From Prorocentrum cordatum (lineage: Eukaryota; Sar; Dinophyceae; Prorocentrales; Prorocentraceae), in contig CAUYUJ010022060.1 of assembly GCA_963575745.1 (NCBI GenBank), positions 450,696 through 514,695 of the forward strand: a DNA stretch of 64,000 nucleotides, written 5' to 3'. A model generated the notes under the pieces. The model had not been told where the DNA came from. It did not search any database and was given only the letters and a program-made list of their open reading frames with translations. Every line of letters starts with the position of its first letter. Position 1 is the first letter of the stretch. The translations under genes were made by a program, and so were the position numbers. Positions 60,946-64,000 of the stretch are shown in pieces.

Positions 60946-63019
60946 GCGCACGCTTTTGTTGAAAATCCATGTTGCGAAACCTTCTGTTTTTGAATGTTTT
61001 TTGGATACACGATTTTGAAATCCCTCCGGAACCGAAAGTTTTTGAAGGATTTCGGCATGCGCGCGCGACGACGCGCGCGTCTGCACTTCGTCCCGTTTTT
61101 TGGCAGAGGATTCTCGCGACGGCACGCGCGCAAGGGCGTTCGACAGATTTCGACATGCGCGTGCGAAACCCGTTTGACAGCAGTTTTCTGTAAATATTGA
61201 AAAACCTATGGCTTTCTTAAGATTTCGCAAAAGAGCGCGCGTAAACCTTTTTAGGAAATCCGTGTTGCGAAACCAAATGTTTTTGTATGTCATGTTGGAA
61301 ACTCGATTTTGAAATCCTTCCGAAATCGAAGGTTCTTGAATGATTTCGGCATGCGCGCGCGACGACGCGTGCGTGCGCACTTCGTCCCATTTTCGGCTAG
61401 GGATTCTTGAAAACTTATGATTTTTGATAAACGCGAGCGCGCGCATAGTATTTGTTGCAAAGGAAATCGGGGGCGGGGATGCCAGCCTGGCTGGGATAGT
61501 ATGGATTCATATGTAGGGTGGACGATGGGGCAGAATCATATGTAAAATTGCCATACGGAAAAAAGAACCGTTAAGTCTGGGTGGGTAGAGTATATTCTTC
61601 TTTTAGAAAGGAGAATTAATGTTGTTTGCACTGAGTTGTCAACTCCACTGCTCGCGCAGACGCCCCGCCCGCCCACCCGCAATGTGGTTTGCAAAACCAT
61701 CGCGGCGGCGACTGCGATGCATGCCTGACGTTGGCTGGTGCATCTCCGCGGCCGCGCAGGCCCGCGCGTGCTCGCGCGCGCGGCGGCCAGCTACTGTGGC
61801 GCGACCGACGCAGCCGCGGCGGCGGTGACCGCCGGGCACATCCTGGCGGGCACTTCGCTGCAAGACGGCGGCTTGGGCGGGCGCGGTATCATGGCAACGT
61901 CGACAACGGCAGACACGGTGATGATAGTGGCGGTGCTGGCGGCGATGACGACAGCGGTGACTGCGCGGCCAGCGACGGCGCCGATGCTGATCGCGCCGAC
62001 GACAATGACGGCGCCCTCGCGTCGGCGGTGAAGGTTTTGGAAGGAGTTCGACACGCGCGCGCGGCCGACGCCCGAGAGTGGCCCTCATCGTATTATTTGA
62101 CACGGATCGCGCCCCCCCCCTCCCTGCGCGCGCGCAAGGGCGTTTGAATGATGTCGGTGCGCGGCGCGAGAAGCCCGTTTGGTCGAATCGCATGAAACAC
62201 GTTGAAAAAGCCGATGGTTTTCTCAAGATCTCGCGAGGGCAAGGGCGCAGGCTTGTTTGAACACTTATGTTGCGAAACCATGTGTTTTCATGTTCCTGGC
62301 GAAACCTGCTGTGGTTTTTGACGAAATTCGGCACGCGACGGCGTGCGCGCGCGTGCACTTCGGCCTTCTTTTTTTTTCTGCTGCAAGGGATTACTGCGAC
62401 TGCGCGCGAGCAAAGGCGCTCGAACGATTTCGACACGCGCGCGCGAAGCCCATGTAGTCAACTGTTGTGACACTGTTGGCAATGTTGAAAACTCTATGGC
62501 GTTCTCAAGAACCTGCGAGAGCGCGGGCGCATTTGTTTAATATCCGCGCTGCGAAACCATGTGCTTATACGTCTTTGGGGCATTCAATTTTGACATCCTG
62601 ACTACACCTCAAAGCTTCCGAAAGATTCCGGCAAGCGCGGGCGACGATCCGCGCGTGCACTACGTGGTATTGTTGGCAAGGGGTTCTTGAAACTCGTGAT
62701 GTTGGATAAACGAGTGCGCGCGCATGCTATTTGTTGCACAGGATGGCGGGGGGCGTCGATACCGGCCTGGCTGGGATGGTACGATTCATATTTAGGATGG
62801 GCGATGGGACAAGATCATATGCAAACTGCAATACGAAAAGGGGTGCAGATAATCCCAGGGGGATTCTCTTCGAAGAAAGGACAATCTATGGTGTGCAATT
62901 AATTTCTGTTCGCAGTGAAATGTCCACTCCACTGCTCTTGCAAACATCCCACCCACCCACCCGCAACTTGGTTGGCAAAATCTCTTAAGACCGTGACGGT
63001 TGGTACCAAATGGCACTTG

Positions 63020-63279
63020 GCAGCGACACCCACGCCGACTACAACAGCGACAACGACAACGACGACGCCGCCGACAACGACTACGACGACACCGACGACG
63101 TCTCCAACGACTTCGACGACGCCGACAACGACGACGACGACGACGACGACACCGACGACGACGACGACGCCGACGCCGACGACGACGACGACGATGACAA
63201 CGACGACGACGATGACGACTCCGACAACGACTACAACGACGACACCGACGACGACGACGACGTCAATGACGCCGGCGAC

Positions 63280-63310
<31 letters not shown>

Positions 63311-63542
63311 CCGACGTCGACGTCGACGAAGGCGACGACGACGCCGACGCCGACGACGATGACGAAGACGACGACGTCGCCAACGAAGACGACGACGAGG
63401 GAGGAGGGAGGACGACGACGGCGACAACGACAAGAACGACGACAACGACGAGGGAAGAGGGAGGACGGCGACGACGCGAACAACGAAGAAGGAGGAAGGA
63501 CGGCGATGCCGACGACGACAACGACGAGGGAGGAGGGAAGAC

Positions 63543-63590
<48 letters not shown>

Positions 63591-63755
63591 GGAGGAGGAG
63601 GAAGGACGACCACGGCGACAACGACGACGGAAACGACCACGACGCCAAAGAGGACGACGACGACGAACGCGAGGAAAGACAGAGGACAACGTAGGCGACG
63701 ACGACGACGCGGGAGGAGGGAGGACGGCGACGACGACGACGACGACGACGCAAGT
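63020..63755. repeat. Degenerate (GAC)n tract of monomer 4
   Basis: Same organisation as 60455-60945 but about 250 bp longer, with the same 5' sequence (ACACCCACGCCGAC). Confidence 0.9.
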
Positions 63756-64000
63756 GCGCGCGCGCACGCTTTTGTTGAAAATCCATGTTGCGAAACCTTG
63801 TATTTGTGTAGGTTTTTTGGACACACGATTTTGAAATCCTTCCGAAACCGATGGGTTTTGAAGGATTGCGGCATACGCGCGCGACGACGCGCGCGTCTGC
63901 ACTTCGTCCCATTCTTTGCAGAATATTCTCGCGACGGCACACGCGCAAGGGCGTTCGACTGAATTCGACATGCGCGCGCGACGCTTGTTTGGCAGCATTT

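Larger units (their letters stand above)
58826..64000. repeat. Higher-order satellite, four monomers A-B-A-B
   Basis: Monomer heads share CTGGCTGGGATGG-like sequence at about 58828 (GGGCTGGGATGG), 60096, 61487 and 62766, giving lengths of about 1268, 1391 and 1279 bp. Monomers 1 and 3 share a GC-rich body (GCGGCGGCGA.TGCGATG, GGCTGGTGCATCTC, CATGGCAACGTCGACAACGG). Monomers 2 and 4 share ACCGTGACGGT.GGTACCAAA, TGGCACTTGGCA and a long degenerate GAC tract. So the repeat unit is a dimer of about 2.66 kb. Each 3' part has subrepeats with TGCGAAACC, GATTTCGGCATGCGCGCG and TGCACTTCGT. The array leaves the window on the right. Open frames inside are Thr/Asp/Arg repeats. Confidence 0.85.

Noticed and set aside
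60149-61156. Val/Ser/Arg-rich frames in the GAC tracts of the right-hand satellite
   Set aside because: Triplet repeat translations; the same region is open in several frames.

Overview
The window looks like nuclear DNA of a dinoflagellate. The strongest evidence is the 22-nt dinoflagellate spliced-leader (DinoSL) sequence, found complete on the minus strand at 57056-57077 and as two degraded copies at 34976-34997 and about 32850-32872. Other signs agree: very GC-rich DNA, a dense load of micro-, mini- and satellite repeats, coding exons as short islands between repeat-filled introns, and dinoflagellate-type non-LTR reverse transcriptases (RT). A large, GC-rich genome such as that of Prorocentrum would fit, but species cannot be decided here. 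There is no sign of bacterial or organellar organisation. I recognise no rRNA, tRNA, SL RNA gene or CRISPR array.

Layout. 1-6200 is almost all tandem repeat: an 80-88 bp repeat, two blocks of a TTGGGGCCTC-type minisatellite, and a large inverted-repeat structure at 3.3-4.3 kb. 6.2-11.5 kb holds putative exons, a decayed RT fragment (9.66-10.70 kb) and one exon with a membrane-proximal motif, all on the minus strand. 11.6-16.5 kb is a repeat desert: CAT and TCC microsatellites, C-rich satellite and a 2.3-kb GAAAACGA minisatellite. 18.9-24.0 kb holds minus-strand coding segments (18.9-20.6 kb), interrupted by a small terminal-inverted-repeat element, and a decayed non-LTR RT (22.06-24.02 kb). 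26.2-40.4 kb is the richest coding stretch: about seventeen minus-strand exon segments in at least two, perhaps three, transcription units. Two of the units begin at relict spliced-leader sequences. 41-47.9 kb is GC-rich with no gene I can defend. 47.9-48.9 kb is a satellite. 49.9-51.24 kb is a minus-strand host coding segment.

The most complete gene system is a non-LTR retrotransposon on the minus strand, 57077 to about 51513. It starts exactly at the spliced leader, then carries ORF1 (coiled coil plus RRM-like region), an AP-type endonuclease broken by frameshifts, and a long intact RT frame ending in a CCHC-type zinc knuckle. It lies inside a (GGA)n tract that is bounded on both sides by a nearly identical 53-bp sequence. 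The simplest reading is that trans-spliced mRNA of the element was reverse transcribed back to its capped end and inserted into the microsatellite.

58.8-64.0 kb is a higher-order satellite: four monomers of about 1.27-1.39 kb in an A-B-A-B order. Nested ~300-bp subrepeats each carry a GC/CG hairpin. The array runs out of the window.

Every coding segment I can support reads on the minus strand, as expected for a unidirectional dinoflagellate gene cluster. Exon limits are estimates from open frames and visible AG/GT or AG/GC sites. No alignment, search or transcript data were available.
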